From: UBA1127 sp034422455
GTDB taxonomy: Bacteria; Chloroflexota; Dehalococcoidia; Lucifugimonadales; UBA1127
Direction of reading: 5' to 3'
Length of the DNA stretch: 64,000 nucleotides
Assembly: GCA_034422455.1 (NCBI GenBank)
Contig: DAOUJQ010000016.1
Span: 1-64,000 of the forward strand
The translations under genes were made by a program, and so were the position numbers. A model generated the notes under the pieces. It did no database searches, had not been told where the DNA came from, and worked only from the letters and a program-made list of their open reading frames with translations. Numbering within the stretch: the stretch's first letter is position 1; every line of letters starts with the position of its first letter. This document shows positions 45,685 to 53,676 of the stretch, piece after piece.

Positions 45685-46634
45685 TAGTACCGCTCCTGCC
45701 AGCGGCGCACGACGAAGTGTCCCGCAAGATTCATCGCCAAGGTCATGAAGAAGAGCAGCAAGCCCACGGCGAAGAGGGTGTTGTACTCGACCGACCCGTG
45801 GGCCGCCTCACCCTGGCTCACCTGCACGAGGTAGCCCGTCATCGTCTGGATCTGTTCCAAGGGATTGAAGGTCAATTGAGGCCGTGCGCCCGCCGCGATG
45901 GTGACCAGCATCGTCTCGCCGATGGCGCGGGAGGTGGCGAGGATGAAGGCCGCGACGATGCCCGAGAGGGCCGCCGGCACTACGACCTTCAGCGCGACCT
46001 CAATGCGGGTGGCGCCCAGCGCGTAGGCCGCCTCGCGAAGGGAGCGCGGCACGGCAACCATCGCGTCTTCGCTCAGGGACGAGACGATTGGGATGATCAT
46101 CAGTCCCATCACCAGTCCGGCGCTGAGCGCATTCCAGATGGGCAGCCCACCAATGAAATTCTGGAGAAGCGGGGTCACAAAGGTGAGGGCAAAGTAGCCA
46201 TACACGACCGTGGGGATGCCGGCCAGAATCTCCAGAAACGGCTTGAGGACTCGGCGGGCTTTATCGGGGGCGTACTCGGCCAGGTAGATGGCCGTGCCCA
46301 GCCCGACGGGCACAGCGACCAGGGCGCCAATCACCGCAACAAGCACAGTGCCGGAGACCAGAGGCAGCACGCCAAATGCCTGCGGCTTGAGGATGGGCCG
46401 CCACGCGGTGCCGGTGAGGAACTCTATGACGCCAATTTCCTGGAAGAAGGCCCACGCCTGGCTAGCAAGGGTAAAGAGGATGCCGAGCGTCGTCGCGATT
46501 GAAAGCACAGCGCAGGTGAAGAAGAGGTACTTCATCACCTGGCCTTCTACCGCCCTACGCCGCGCCCTGTAGGAGTATGCTTTTCCCGCTTCACGCAAGG
46601 CCATTGCGCTGCTGTTGCCCTCAACGAAATCCAC
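45684..46634 (-). CDS. pstC: phosphate ABC transporter permease PstC
   Basis: 316 aa from a GTG at 46634 with GGGGG 8 nt upstream. A TTG at 46652 and an ATG at 46604 are also in frame, so the start is unsure. Six membrane helices; the EAA loop reads LREAAYALGATRIEVALKVVVPAALSGIVAA. The FGVLPLVSGTVLVAVIGALVAVPVG region is typical. Pairs with PstA. A GC-rich hairpin separates it from pstS. Confidence 0.94.
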   Translation of the reverse strand: MDFVEGNSSAMALREAGKAYSYRARRRAVEGQVMKYLFFTCAVLSIATTLGILFTLASQAWAFFQEIGVIEFLTGTAWRPILKPQAFGVLPLVSGTVLVAVIGALVAVPVGLGTAIYLAEYAPDKARRVLKPFLEILAGIPTVVYGYFALTFVTPLLQNFIGGLPIWNALSAGLVMGLMIIPIVSSLSEDAMVAVPRSLREAAYALGATRIEVALKVVVPAALSGIVAAFILATSRAIGETMLVTIAAGARPQLTFNPLEQIQTMTGYLVQVSQGEAAHGSVEYNTLFAVGLLLFFMTLAMNLAGHFVVRRWQERY

Positions 46635-46657
46635 GTGGGTTACCCCCTGCAACGCAA

Positions 46658-46689
46658 GGGGCGGCCCCTCGGTCAGAGGGGGCCGCCCC
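46658..46689 (-). terminator. intercistronic hairpin between pstS and pstC
   Basis: GGGGCGGCCCCTC (46658-46670) pairs with GAGGGGGCCGCCCC (46676-46689), a 13-bp stem with one bulged G. No T-run follows, so it may attenuate or protect the pstS message, giving more binding protein than permease. It also includes part of the sequence just before the pstC start. Confidence 0.65.
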
Positions 46690-46700
46690 CGCAGTCTACA

Positions 46701-48397
46701 CTAGTTTACCTTCGCGCGGCTCTCGTCATACTCCGCGTCGGTCAGTGCCACGTAGCCAACCTCAGAGGCCAACTGCGCGGCGTTGTCGAGGTAGAAGTCC
46801 ACGAAGGCGCGGACCTCCGGGCGCTGCAGGTGCTCCGTGTTCACGTAGATGAACAGCGGCCGGGACAGGGGAGTGTAAGAGCCGTTCTTGATGTTCTCCG
46901 GCGTCGGGGCCACGCAGCCGTTGCCGTCGTCGATGGCGACCGCGTTCAGCCTGTCCTGGTTCTCCAGGTAGTAGGCGAAGCCGAAGTAGCCGAGGGCGTT
47001 GGTGTCGCCGGCGATGCCCTGCACCAGGATGTTGTCGTTGGCGTTGGGGCTGTAATCAGACCGGCTCGCCTGCGCCTCGCCCACGATCTCCTCGGTGAAG
47101 TAGTCGAAGGTGCCGGAGTCCGTGTCCGGGCCGTACAGGCTGAGGGACTGGTCGGGGAAGCTGGAGCGGACCTGGTTCCAGTTGTTCACTTCGGAGCCCG
47201 GCTCCCACATGGCCTTCAGCTCGTCCACCGTGAGACAGGTGGCGAACTTGTTGTCCGGGTTGACCACGACGGTCAGGCCGTCCACCGCAACCAGCAGCTC
47301 GATGAACTCAACGCCGTTGGCTGCCGCCTGCTCACGCTCTGCATCCTTGATGGGGCGGGAGGCGTTGGAGATGGCCGTCTCGCCGACCGTGAACCGCTTG
47401 AAGCCGCCACCCGTGCCGGAAACCGCCACGTTCGGGTTCACGCCATTGTGGAGCTTCTTGAACTCCTCGGCCACGGCCTGCGTGATCGGCTCGACCGTGC
47501 TGGAGCCGTCGATCTCGATGGCGCCCTTGAGCTCCATCTTCTCTTCCATCATCGTCGCGCCGCCGGACTCGACCAGCTTGCGGGCCGCGTCATACTCGGC
47601 GTCCGTCAGGGAGACGTAGCCGACCTCAGCAGCCAACTGCCCGGCGTTGTCGAGGTAGTAGTCGACAAAGGCGCGCACTTCCGGCTTCTCAAGCTCGGCC
47701 GTGTTCACGTAGATGAACAGTGGACGGGAGAGCGGCGTGTACTCGCCGGCCTTGATGGTTTCAGGCGTGGGAGCGACACAGCCGTTGCCGTCGTCGATCG
47801 CCACCGCGTTGAGCTGGCCTTGATTCTCCAGGTAGTAGGCGAAGCCGAAGTAGCCGAGCGAATTGGTGTCGCCGGCGATGCCCTGCACCAGGATGTTGTC
47901 GTTGGCGTTGGGGCTGTAGTCGGCGCGGCTGGCCTGGGACTCGCCCACGATCTCCTCGGTGAAGTAGTCGAAGGTGCCGGAGTCGGTGTCGGGGCCGTAC
48001 AGGCTCAGAGGCTGGTCCGGGAAGTCGGAGCGGACCTGGTTCCAGTTGTTGACGGTGGAACCCGGCTCCCACATGGCCTTCAGCTCGTCTACCGTCAGGC
48101 AGGTGGCGAACTTGTTGTTCGGGTTGACGACGACCGTGAGGCCGTCCACCGCAACCAGGAGCTCGATGTACTCGACACCGTTGGCCGCCGCGTCCGCAGC
48201 CTCGGCGTCCTTGATCGGCCGGGACGCGTTGGAGATGGCCGTCTCGCCGACCGTGAAGCGCTTGAAGCCGCCGCCCGTGCCGGAAACCGCCACGTTGGGG
48301 TTCACGCCATTGTGGAGCTTCTTGAACTCCTCCGCCACGGCCTGCGTGATCGGCTCGACCGTGCTGGAGCCGTCGATCTCGATGGCGCCGCGGAGTT
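46701..48397 (-). repeat. 864-bp direct repeat inside pstS
   Basis: The two halves of pstS are direct repeats offset by 864 bp at DNA level: for instance the segment starting at 47459 recurs at 48323 with few changes. Scattered differences, including non-synonymous ones (AEAADAAANG against AEREQAAANG), show the copies have diverged, so this is not a simple assembly duplication. Confidence 0.9.
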
Positions 48398-48560
48398 GTG
48401 CCGCCGCTGCTGAAGACGAGGACGAGGACGAGGAAGTTGTTGCGCTGGAAGTGGTGGTATCGTCATCGCCGCCGCCGCAGGCCACGAGGCCGAGGGACAG
48501 GACTAAGACCGACAAGAGTGCCATGAGACCCAACGTCCTTGCTCTGGACATCACACGCAT
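46701..48560 (-). CDS. pstS: duplicated phosphate-binding lipoprotein, two PstS domains in one chain
   Basis: 619 aa, about twice the usual PstS. The ATG at 48560 has GGAGGGG upstream; upstream codons lack a site. The signal peptide ends in lipobox LVAC (C28), followed by an Asp/Thr/Ser-rich tether. Domain 1 runs from about residue 57 to 334 and domain 2 from 345 to 619; they repeat with an exact offset of 288 residues (864 bp) and agree by eye in about 90% of positions, for example GAIEIDGSSTVEPI, SGTGGGFKRF and SLYGPDTDSGTFDYF in both. Each domain keeps the phosphate-binding loops. It should sit outside the membrane and feed PstCA. Confidence 0.95.
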   Translation of the reverse strand: MRVMSRARTLGLMALLSVLVLSLGLVACGGGDDDTTTSSATTSSSSSSSSAAAAQLRGAIEIDGSSTVEPITQAVAEEFKKLHNGVNPNVAVSGTGGGFKRFTVGETAISNASRPIKDAEAADAAANGVEYIELLVAVDGLTVVVNPNNKFATCLTVDELKAMWEPGSTVNNWNQVRSDFPDQPLSLYGPDTDSGTFDYFTEEIVGESQASRADYSPNANDNILVQGIAGDTNSLGYFGFAYYLENQGQLNAVAIDDGNGCVAPTPETIKAGEYTPLSRPLFIYVNTAELEKPEVRAFVDYYLDNAGQLAAEVGYVSLTDAEYDAARKLVESGGATMMEEKMELKGAIEIDGSSTVEPITQAVAEEFKKLHNGVNPNVAVSGTGGGFKRFTVGETAISNASRPIKDAEREQAAANGVEFIELLVAVDGLTVVVNPDNKFATCLTVDELKAMWEPGSEVNNWNQVRSSFPDQSLSLYGPDTDSGTFDYFTEEIVGEAQASRSDYSPNANDNILVQGIAGDTNALGYFGFAYYLENQDRLNAVAIDDGNGCVAPTPENIKNGSYTPLSRPLFIYVNTEHLQRPEVRAFVDFYLDNAAQLASEVGYVALTDAEYDESRAKVN

Positions 48561-48606
48561 AGAAGCCCCTCCATTCGCTTGTGTTTTCACCTCACCAGCC
48601 TAAGGG

Positions 48607-48650
48607 GCCGCGATTAAATCCAAATAAAGGCCAAGTTAAGGCCCGGTTAA
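48607..48650 (-). promoter_or_regulatory. Pho-box-like array of four 11-bp direct repeats upstream of pstS
   Basis: Read on the minus strand: TTAACCGGGCC, TTAACTTGGCC, TTTATTTGGAT, TTAATCGCGGC, directly abutting. An 11-bp period is the spacing used by PhoB/PhoP-type regulators. The last repeat is followed after 4 bp by TAGGCT, a possible -10 box, so the array would replace the -35 element. The distance to the pstS ATG is 46 bp. Confidence 0.75.
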
Positions 48651-48667
48651 TGTTGCCAATCGCCAGG

Positions 48668-48696
48668 CAAAGCAAGAGACCCGCCGTTCCGACGGG
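48668..48696 (-). terminator. weak hairpin after phoR
   Basis: CCCGCCG (48680-48686) and CGACGGG (48690-48696) pair with one mismatch, followed on the minus strand by TCTCTTGCTTTGCC. It may separate phoBR from pst transcription. Confidence 0.35.
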
Positions 48697-48721
48697 CCCC
48701 GTGACGCCTGTGAATTGACCG

Positions 48722-50122
48722 CTATGCCAGCGGCAGCGTGAAGGTGAAGGTACTTCCTTGTCCGGGGCGGCTCTCCGCCGTCACCTCACCTCCGTAGAGC
48801 TGGATGATGTGCTTGACGATGGCAAGGCCCAGCCCGCTGCCGCCGTCGCGGCGTGCGCGGTCGACCTTGTAGAACCGCTCGAAGATGTGCGGTATGTGCT
48901 CGGAGGGAATGCCCACGCCGGTGTCCCGCACGCTCACGATGACGGCGTCCTCCCCTCCCCGAGCCGCGACCCAGATGCTCCCGCCCGCGTCCGTCCACTT
49001 GAGCGCGTTCTCCAGCAGGTTGGTGAGCACCTGCCCCACACGCTCCCCGTCCGCGGCGACCTCGGGCAAGCCATCCGGCACCATGCCCTCCAAGACGACG
49101 CCCTTGTCCGCCGCTCGATCGCTGAAGCGCGCCAGAGCTTCCTGCATGACCGGAGCAAGGCGAAGGGGCCCCGTTGCTTCCGGTTCGCGCCCGCTCTCAA
49201 TCCTCGCAAGCTCCAGCAGGTCGTCCACCAGCACGGTCATGCGGTCGACCTCGCGGCCTATGCGACCAAGGAAGTCGCGTGCTTTGTCGTCGTCCAACGA
49301 GCCGTCTTCCAATGTCTCGGTCATCAGACGGATGGAGGCCAGCGGACTGCGCATCTCATGGGACACGTTGCTGACGAACTCCCGCCGCGTCGACTCCACC
49401 TGGCGCAGCATCGACAGGTCGTGGATGGTCAGGAGCACCTCCGGCGGCGTACTGCCCGGGAGCGGGGTGGCGATGATGGAGACGGGGATAAGGTGACCCG
49501 CCTGGTTGAGCTCAACCTCGGATGACTGCCGCACGCCGGTGCTCCGGCACCGCGAGAGCATGCCGCGGAGGTCCGGGTCCCGCATCAGTTCCCCTATATC
49601 GCGGAGTCCGGCGTCCTCCTCGCGCAGGCTCAGCAGGTTGCTGGCCGCGCGGTTGATGATCTCGATGCGTCCGCTCGGGGCGACGACCACAACGCCGTCG
49701 ACCATCGTGTCCAGCACGGCGGAGAGCTTGTCCCGTTCGCCGGCAAGGTCGTGGATCATAACCCGCAGCGACGTCGCCATGCGGTTGACCTCGATGGCGA
49801 GGTCACGGGTCACGCCGGCGGATGAAACCGTCGCACGATGCTCCAGCTCGCCTTCCGATACCCGCCGGGCGGAACGGGCAACCGACCTGACCGACCGGTC
49901 GGTCATCCGCGTCAGCGTGAAGGCCATCAGCAGCAGGAGAGTCACCACGGCCGCAGCCGCGCCAAAGACAATGACCAACAGGGCTGATGCGAGGTCCTGG
50001 GAGTCCCTGGGCGTGGCGTTTACTTCATTGATGAGGAGGACTCCGAAACCGGCCATCACGAGGATGGCGAGCACAGCGAATGCGAGGACAATACGCCGGC
50101 GTGCCCCGCGCGGGAGTCTCAT
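48722..50122 (-). CDS. phoR: sensor histidine kinase of the phosphate response
   Basis: 466 aa. Its ATG overlaps the phoB stop (ATGA). Two membrane helices (about 10-31 and 46-70), a HAMP-like linker, a PAS domain (about 130-240), then the dimerisation helix with H255 in VSNVSHEMRSPLAS and the ATPase domain with NLLENALKWT (N box), DTGVGIP (G1) and GGSGLGLAIV (G2). With a PhoB-type regulator upstream and pstS downstream, the natural role is sensing phosphate limitation through the Pst system. The short extracellular loop is usual for PhoR, which senses via PstB/PhoU rather than directly. Confidence 0.92.
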   Translation of the reverse strand: MRLPRGARRRIVLAFAVLAILVMAGFGVLLINEVNATPRDSQDLASALLVIVFGAAAAVVTLLLLMAFTLTRMTDRSVRSVARSARRVSEGELEHRATVSSAGVTRDLAIEVNRMATSLRVMIHDLAGERDKLSAVLDTMVDGVVVVAPSGRIEIINRAASNLLSLREEDAGLRDIGELMRDPDLRGMLSRCRSTGVRQSSEVELNQAGHLIPVSIIATPLPGSTPPEVLLTIHDLSMLRQVESTRREFVSNVSHEMRSPLASIRLMTETLEDGSLDDDKARDFLGRIGREVDRMTVLVDDLLELARIESGREPEATGPLRLAPVMQEALARFSDRAADKGVVLEGMVPDGLPEVAADGERVGQVLTNLLENALKWTDAGGSIWVAARGGEDAVIVSVRDTGVGIPSEHIPHIFERFYKVDRARRDGGSGLGLAIVKHIIQLYGGEVTAESRPGQGSTFTFTLPLA

Positions 50123-50817
50123 CCCTGGAACCGGTAGCCTACCCCGCGTATTGTCACGATGCGGTTCGGGCTCCCAGGCTCAGTTTCAAGCTTCTGCCGG
50201 ATCCAGCGGATGTGGACGTCCACGGTCCGCGTGTCGCCGATGTAGTCCTGGCCCCACAGGCGCTCAAGGATCTGGTCACGCGTGAAGGCCCGCCCCCTGT
50301 TGGCCACCAGGAGCGCCAAGAGGTCAAACTCCCGAGGCTTCATCTCAAGCTCGTTGCCCGCCAGGGTTACCTGATGGCTTGCGAGGTCCACGACGAGGTC
50401 GCCGGAGGTGAGGACCTCGTTGACTTGCGATGGGCCTCCCTGGCCCTGCCCGCGAGTACGGCGCAGCACGGCCTGCAGGCGGGCCATGAGCTCCCGCATG
50501 CTGAAGGGCTTGGTTATGTAATCGTCCGCGCCGAGCTCCAGCCCGACAACCCGGTCTACAACCTCGCCCTTGGCCGTCATCATGATGATGGGCATGTTGG
50601 ACTCGCGGCGAAGGATGCGGCAGACTTCCAGGCCATCCAGCTGCGGCAGCATGATGTCGAGGATGACCAGGTCCGGCTGGTGCTCCCGTGCCAGCGAGAG
50701 ACCGCGCTCGCCGTCGCTGGCCGTCAGGGCGGTGTACCCGTCGCGCTCCAGGTTGTGCTTCAGCGCTTCGAGCAGGTTTTCCTCGTCCTCGATGACCAGC
50801 ACCTTGCCGTCGGCCAA
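50119..50817 (-). CDS. phoB: OmpR-family response regulator PhoB-like
   Basis: 232 aa from a TTG at 50817 with AGGAGG 6 nt upstream; no better ATG is in frame. The receiver domain has E10-D11 and phosphorylation site D54 (VILDIMLP), with the conserved Lys in ITKPFSM. The C-terminal winged helix ends with DVHIRWIRQKLETEPGSPNRIVTIRGVGYRF, the DNA-binding module of PhoB/RegX3-type regulators. Overlaps phoR. Pho-box-like repeats 90-116 bp upstream suggest autoregulation. Confidence 0.93.
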   Translation of the reverse strand: MADGKVLVIEDEENLLEALKHNLERDGYTALTASDGERGLSLAREHQPDLVILDIMLPQLDGLEVCRILRRESNMPIIMMTAKGEVVDRVVGLELGADDYITKPFSMRELMARLQAVLRRTRGQGQGGPSQVNEVLTSGDLVVDLASHQVTLAGNELEMKPREFDLLALLVANRGRAFTRDQILERLWGQDYIGDTRTVDVHIRWIRQKLETEPGSPNRIVTIRGVGYRFQG

Positions 50818-50906
50818 GGGTGACCTCCTGCCGTGCAGAGTGGCGGACTGCCCTTGCCTCGCATTCTACGCCTTGGGCAAGCGGTGCGAAACGCACCCGT
50901 GTCATC

Positions 50907-50933
50907 GTTAACCGACGCTTCATGGGGCGTTAA
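50907..50933 (-). promoter_or_regulatory. Pho-box-like repeats upstream of phoB
   Basis: On the minus strand GGTTAACG occurs twice with TTAAC starts exactly 22 bp (two 11-bp turns) apart (50907-50911 and 50929-50933). The same TTAAC core and phasing occur in the array upstream of pstS, which supports a shared regulator. Confidence 0.6.
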
Positions 50934-50997
50934 CCGCCATAGACGGCATTGTGGGATGAGGCAGAGAAGGCTGAGGGGGTGATTGAGTGAAGGGTGG

Positions 50998-51069
50998 TCG
51001 GGGCGGGCAGGATTGAACTGCCGACCTCTTGGTCCCAAACCAAGCGCGCTCCCGCTGCGCCACGCCCCG
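50998..51069 (-). tRNA. tRNA-Pro (anticodon TGG)
   Basis: Read on the minus strand: acceptor CGGGGCG/CGCCCCG, D arm GCGC...GCGC, anticodon arm CTTGG-TTTGGGA-CCAAG with anticodon TGG, T arm GGCAG-TTCAATC-CTGCC, discriminator A. CCA is encoded (50995-50997). Confidence 0.95.
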
Positions 51070-51083
51070 CAGGGATTGCGAAG

Positions 51084-51155
51084 CGCCCCCGGGGCGACTC
51101 GAACGCCCGCACCCGGCTCCGGAGGCCGGTGCTCTATCCACTGAGCTACGGGGGC
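51084..51155 (-). tRNA. tRNA-Arg (anticodon CCG)
   Basis: Minus strand: acceptor GCCCCCG/CGGGGGC, D arm GCTC...GAGC, anticodon arm CCGGC-CTCCGGA-GCCGG with anticodon CCG, T arm GGGCG-TTCGAGT-CGCCC, discriminator G. No CCA is encoded. It lies 14 bp upstream of tRNA-Pro in the same direction, so the two may be one transcript. Confidence 0.95.
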
Positions 51156-51301
51156 CACCCATTCACTATACCAGCGCCTACGTACCCCAACAACCTGCGG
51201 TCGCCTTCTGAGCCTGTCCGTTCGTGAGATCCGCTGGGACAGGCTCAGGGCGAGCGGGTTGTGCGGGGCCGAAGTGTTTTCCGCGTGCGAGCGTAGCTGT
51301 G

Positions 51302-51389
51302 GGGAATTGTTTTGTTTTTCGTGTTGAAGCTGAGTTGGCACGTTGTAGATACAACACGAAAATTTTTTCATCAGGGGGGAACAATTCCC
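51302..51389 (+). repeat. 88-bp terminal-inverted-repeat element, copy 3
   Basis: Ends GGGAATTGTT (51302-51311) and AACAATTCCC (51380-51389) pair perfectly over 10 bp, although both differ from the ends of copies 1 and 4. The GTTGAAGCTGAGTTGGCACG core is conserved. Followed by a second element 72 bp downstream in the same orientation. Confidence 0.8.
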
Positions 51390-51461
51390 GGCCAGCCTTC
51401 GCGGGGCGATACGCGGGGCGGTTGTGGTGTTGTGGCGGCGGTGCATGGAGCGAGGGTAGTG

Positions 51462-51545
51462 GGGATTCGTCTTGCTTTTTGTTTTGTAGGGGAGTTGGCA
51501 CGTTGCAGATACAAGGCGAATATTCACCGAGGGGAAACGAATCCC
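51462..51545 (+). repeat. 84-bp terminal-inverted-repeat element, copy 4
   Basis: Ends GGGATTCGT (51462-51470) and ACGAATCCC (51537-51545) pair perfectly over 9 bp. The inside keeps GGAGTTGGCACGTTGCAGAT. It starts right after the GGAGCGAGGGTAG tail of copy 3, forming a tandem arrangement. Confidence 0.8.
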
Positions 51546-52002
51546 GGCCGGCGTCCGCCGAGACATCGTGGGGGATGATTCTGGGTGCATTGCGCTCATC
51601 ATGGGGACAGGGTAGGCACTATGGCGTGGCGAGCGGAAGGGGTGCGTGGCAGGGTGCGGTGCACGCGCGGTGCGGGGGCCATCGTTCGTCCTTCGATTTC
51701 CCTCAGGACGAACGGCCCCGCGCTGCCCTGCCCCTGGACACCGACGTTCGCCGGTGAGACGAAGGAGGTTGGGTCGGCGAGCGTGGGCGGCGGTCACCCC
51801 GCCCGGCCCCGCCCCTCTGGGTTCCTGCCTTCGCAGGACCCTTCGACAAGCTCAGGGCAATCGGAGAGGGTCGTTGGGCGCGGGGTTTCTGGATACCGGC
51901 ATGCGCCGGTATGAGGGGGTGGGGGTCAGTGCGAACGGAGGGAACCCCGTGTTTCTTGTTGGGCTGCAAGCCAGCATGGTACCCTCGACATAGGAGGCAT
52001 AC

Positions 52003-53130
52003 ATGGCAAACACCCCCGGCCGCGTTGTGGTCGCCATGAGCGGCGGCGTCGACTCGTCGGTCGCCGCGCTGCTGCTGGCGCGCGAGGGCTACGAGGTCAT
52101 CGGCGTGACGCTGCGGCTGTACTCGGAGGAGCGCGAGGACGCGGCGCCGCTCAGCCGCGGCTGCTGTACCCTGGAGGACATCAACGACGCTCGCCGCGTG
52201 TGCGCTGCCATCGGCGCGCGCCACTACGTCATCAACGCCGAGCGCGAGTTCCGCGCGGCAGTCATCGACCACTTCCTCGCCGAGTATGAGCGCGGGCGCA
52301 CGCCCCACCCCTGCATCGCCTGCAACGACCTCATCAAGTTCTCCTTCCTGCTCGACCGGGCGCTGGCCATGGACGCGGACGCCATCGCCACGGGGCACTA
52401 CGCCCGGGCGGAGCGCGGCGGCGACGGCGTCGTACGGCTGCTGAAGGCCGTCGACCCGTCCAAGGACCAGTCGTACGTGCTCTTCGGGCTACGCCAGGAC
52501 CAGCTCCGACGTCTGCTTCTGCCCGTGGGCCATTTCTCCAAGGCGGAGCTGCGGGAGCTGGCGAGAGAGGCGGGCCTGGGCGTCGCGGACAAGCCGGACA
52601 GCCAGGACATCTGCTTCATCCCGGCGGGCGACTACCGGCAGTTCCTCACCCTGCACCGGGAGCCGGCACCCGGCGACATCGTCGACGTGGACGGCAACGT
52701 CCTCGGCACGCACCAGGGCGTCGACCGGTACACCGTCGGACAGCGACGCGGCATCGGCATCGCGAGCACGGAGCCGCTGTACGTCGTGCGGCTGGAGCCG
52801 GAGACGCGGCGCGTTGTCGTTGGGCCGGAGCCGGCGTTGCTCTCTCCCGGCCTCGCAGCTGAGGGCGTCAACTGGGTGCGCGGCACGGCGCCTGACGGCC
52901 CAGTGCAGGCCGCGGTGAAGATCCGCTACAAGGCCGCGGAGTCGGCGGCCACCATCGTCCCCACGGAGCGCGGCGCAAACGTGTGGTTTTCCGAGCCCCA
53001 GAGGGCGGTAACGCCTGGACAGGCTGCGGTATTCTACGCGGGGGACGAGCTCCTGGGCGGCGGCTACATCGCCGGCCCGTTGGCCCGCGACGCAGAGGCA
53101 CGCCCGGAGCACGCCCTTACACCAGCGTAA
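52003..53130 (+). CDS. mnmA: tRNA-specific 2-thiouridylase
   Basis: 375 aa. The start has AGGAGG upstream. The PP-loop SGGVDSS (13-19) activates the tRNA with ATP. C104 in TPHPCIACN and C204 in SQDICFI are the two catalytic cysteines that carry sulfur. The C-terminal beta-barrel domains follow. It thiolates U34 of tRNA for Lys, Glu and Gln. A TACCCT box about 25 bp upstream may be its -10, but the match is weak. The DinB-like gene follows after 9 bp. Confidence 0.96.
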   Translation: MANTPGRVVVAMSGGVDSSVAALLLAREGYEVIGVTLRLYSEEREDAAPLSRGCCTLEDINDARRVCAAIGARHYVINAEREFRAAVIDHFLAEYERGRTPHPCIACNDLIKFSFLLDRALAMDADAIATGHYARAERGGDGVVRLLKAVDPSKDQSYVLFGLRQDQLRRLLLPVGHFSKAELRELAREAGLGVADKPDSQDICFIPAGDYRQFLTLHREPAPGDIVDVDGNVLGTHQGVDRYTVGQRRGIGIASTEPLYVVRLEPETRRVVVGPEPALLSPGLAAEGVNWVRGTAPDGPVQAAVKIRYKAAESAATIVPTERGANVWFSEPQRAVTPGQAAVFYAGDELLGGGYIAGPLARDAEARPEHALTPA

Positions 53131-53139
53131 GGACGCGCC

Positions 53140-53673
53140 ATGAAGACCCTCGAGTTCGTGGAGATGGCAATCTCCCAGTCCCGCAACGCCACCCTCGCCC
53201 TTGTGTCAGGGCTGGACCGCGATCAGCTCACGTGGCGGGCCGGGCCGGAGGCCAACACCGTCGGCTTCCTGATCTGGCACGTGTTCCGCACGGAGGACCG
53301 CTACATCCGGTTTCTGACGGGCGAGGAGGAGACCTACACCGCCGACGGCTGGAAGGACAGGTGGCCGATGCCGGAGACGATCACCGGCGACCGCGCCACG
53401 CTGACCACCGGCAACAGCTGGACCTCCGACGAGGTTGGCGCCTTCGACATCCCGCCGATGGAGGAGCTGCTGGCGTACGGCGAGAGCGTGCGCGGCCGGG
53501 TGCTCGAACTGGTGCGCGGCCTCGACGAGGACACGCTCGACCAGGTGCCCAACCAGGAGCGGCCCGAGTGGATGACGGCGACGTACCTCCGCTCCATGAT
53601 CACCCACGAATTCGGGCACCAGCAGCAGATGGACTACATCGTGGGGCTGCAGAAGGCAGCCTCCGGCGCGTAG
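53140..53673 (+). CDS. DinB family protein
   Basis: 177 aa. AAGGA lies before the ATG. It is a four-helix bundle with the metal-binding His pattern of DinB_2 proteins: H in FLIWHVFRTED and two positions in EFGHQQQMDYI. Such proteins bind a divalent metal and some act as thiol S-transferases (bacillithiol or mycothiol type). It is probably co-transcribed with mnmA upstream and rnhB 4 bp downstream. It is related in fold to the MDMPI-like pair at 37563-38942. Confidence 0.85.
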   Translation: MKTLEFVEMAISQSRNATLALVSGLDRDQLTWRAGPEANTVGFLIWHVFRTEDRYIRFLTGEEETYTADGWKDRWPMPETITGDRATLTTGNSWTSDEVGAFDIPPMEELLAYGESVRGRVLELVRGLDEDTLDQVPNQERPEWMTATYLRSMITHEFGHQQQMDYIVGLQKAASGA

Positions 53674-53676
53674 CCC

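Larger units (their letters stand above)
51156..52002. repeat. repeat island between tRNA-Arg and mnmA
   Basis: 847 bp without a supported gene. It holds the dominant repeat (51216-51260 in a variant form, 51691-51718, 51838-51866), two inverted-repeat elements (51302-51389 and 51462-51545), a GCGGGGCGATACGCGGGGCGG block shared with 23590-23611, and an ATACCGGCATGCGCCGGTAT hairpin at 51883-51917. Its first 230 bp are collinear with the island at 23427-23640. Confidence 0.8.

Noticed and set aside
46701..48560. PstS duplication as an assembly artefact
   Set aside because: The halves differ by scattered changes, including amino-acid changes, so they are not a mis-joined identical copy, although long reads would settle it.
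51156..51757. Plus-strand frame 51224-51757 as a gene
   Set aside because: It is a reading of two repeat elements and a hairpin, and the same peptide pieces appear from the island at 23430.
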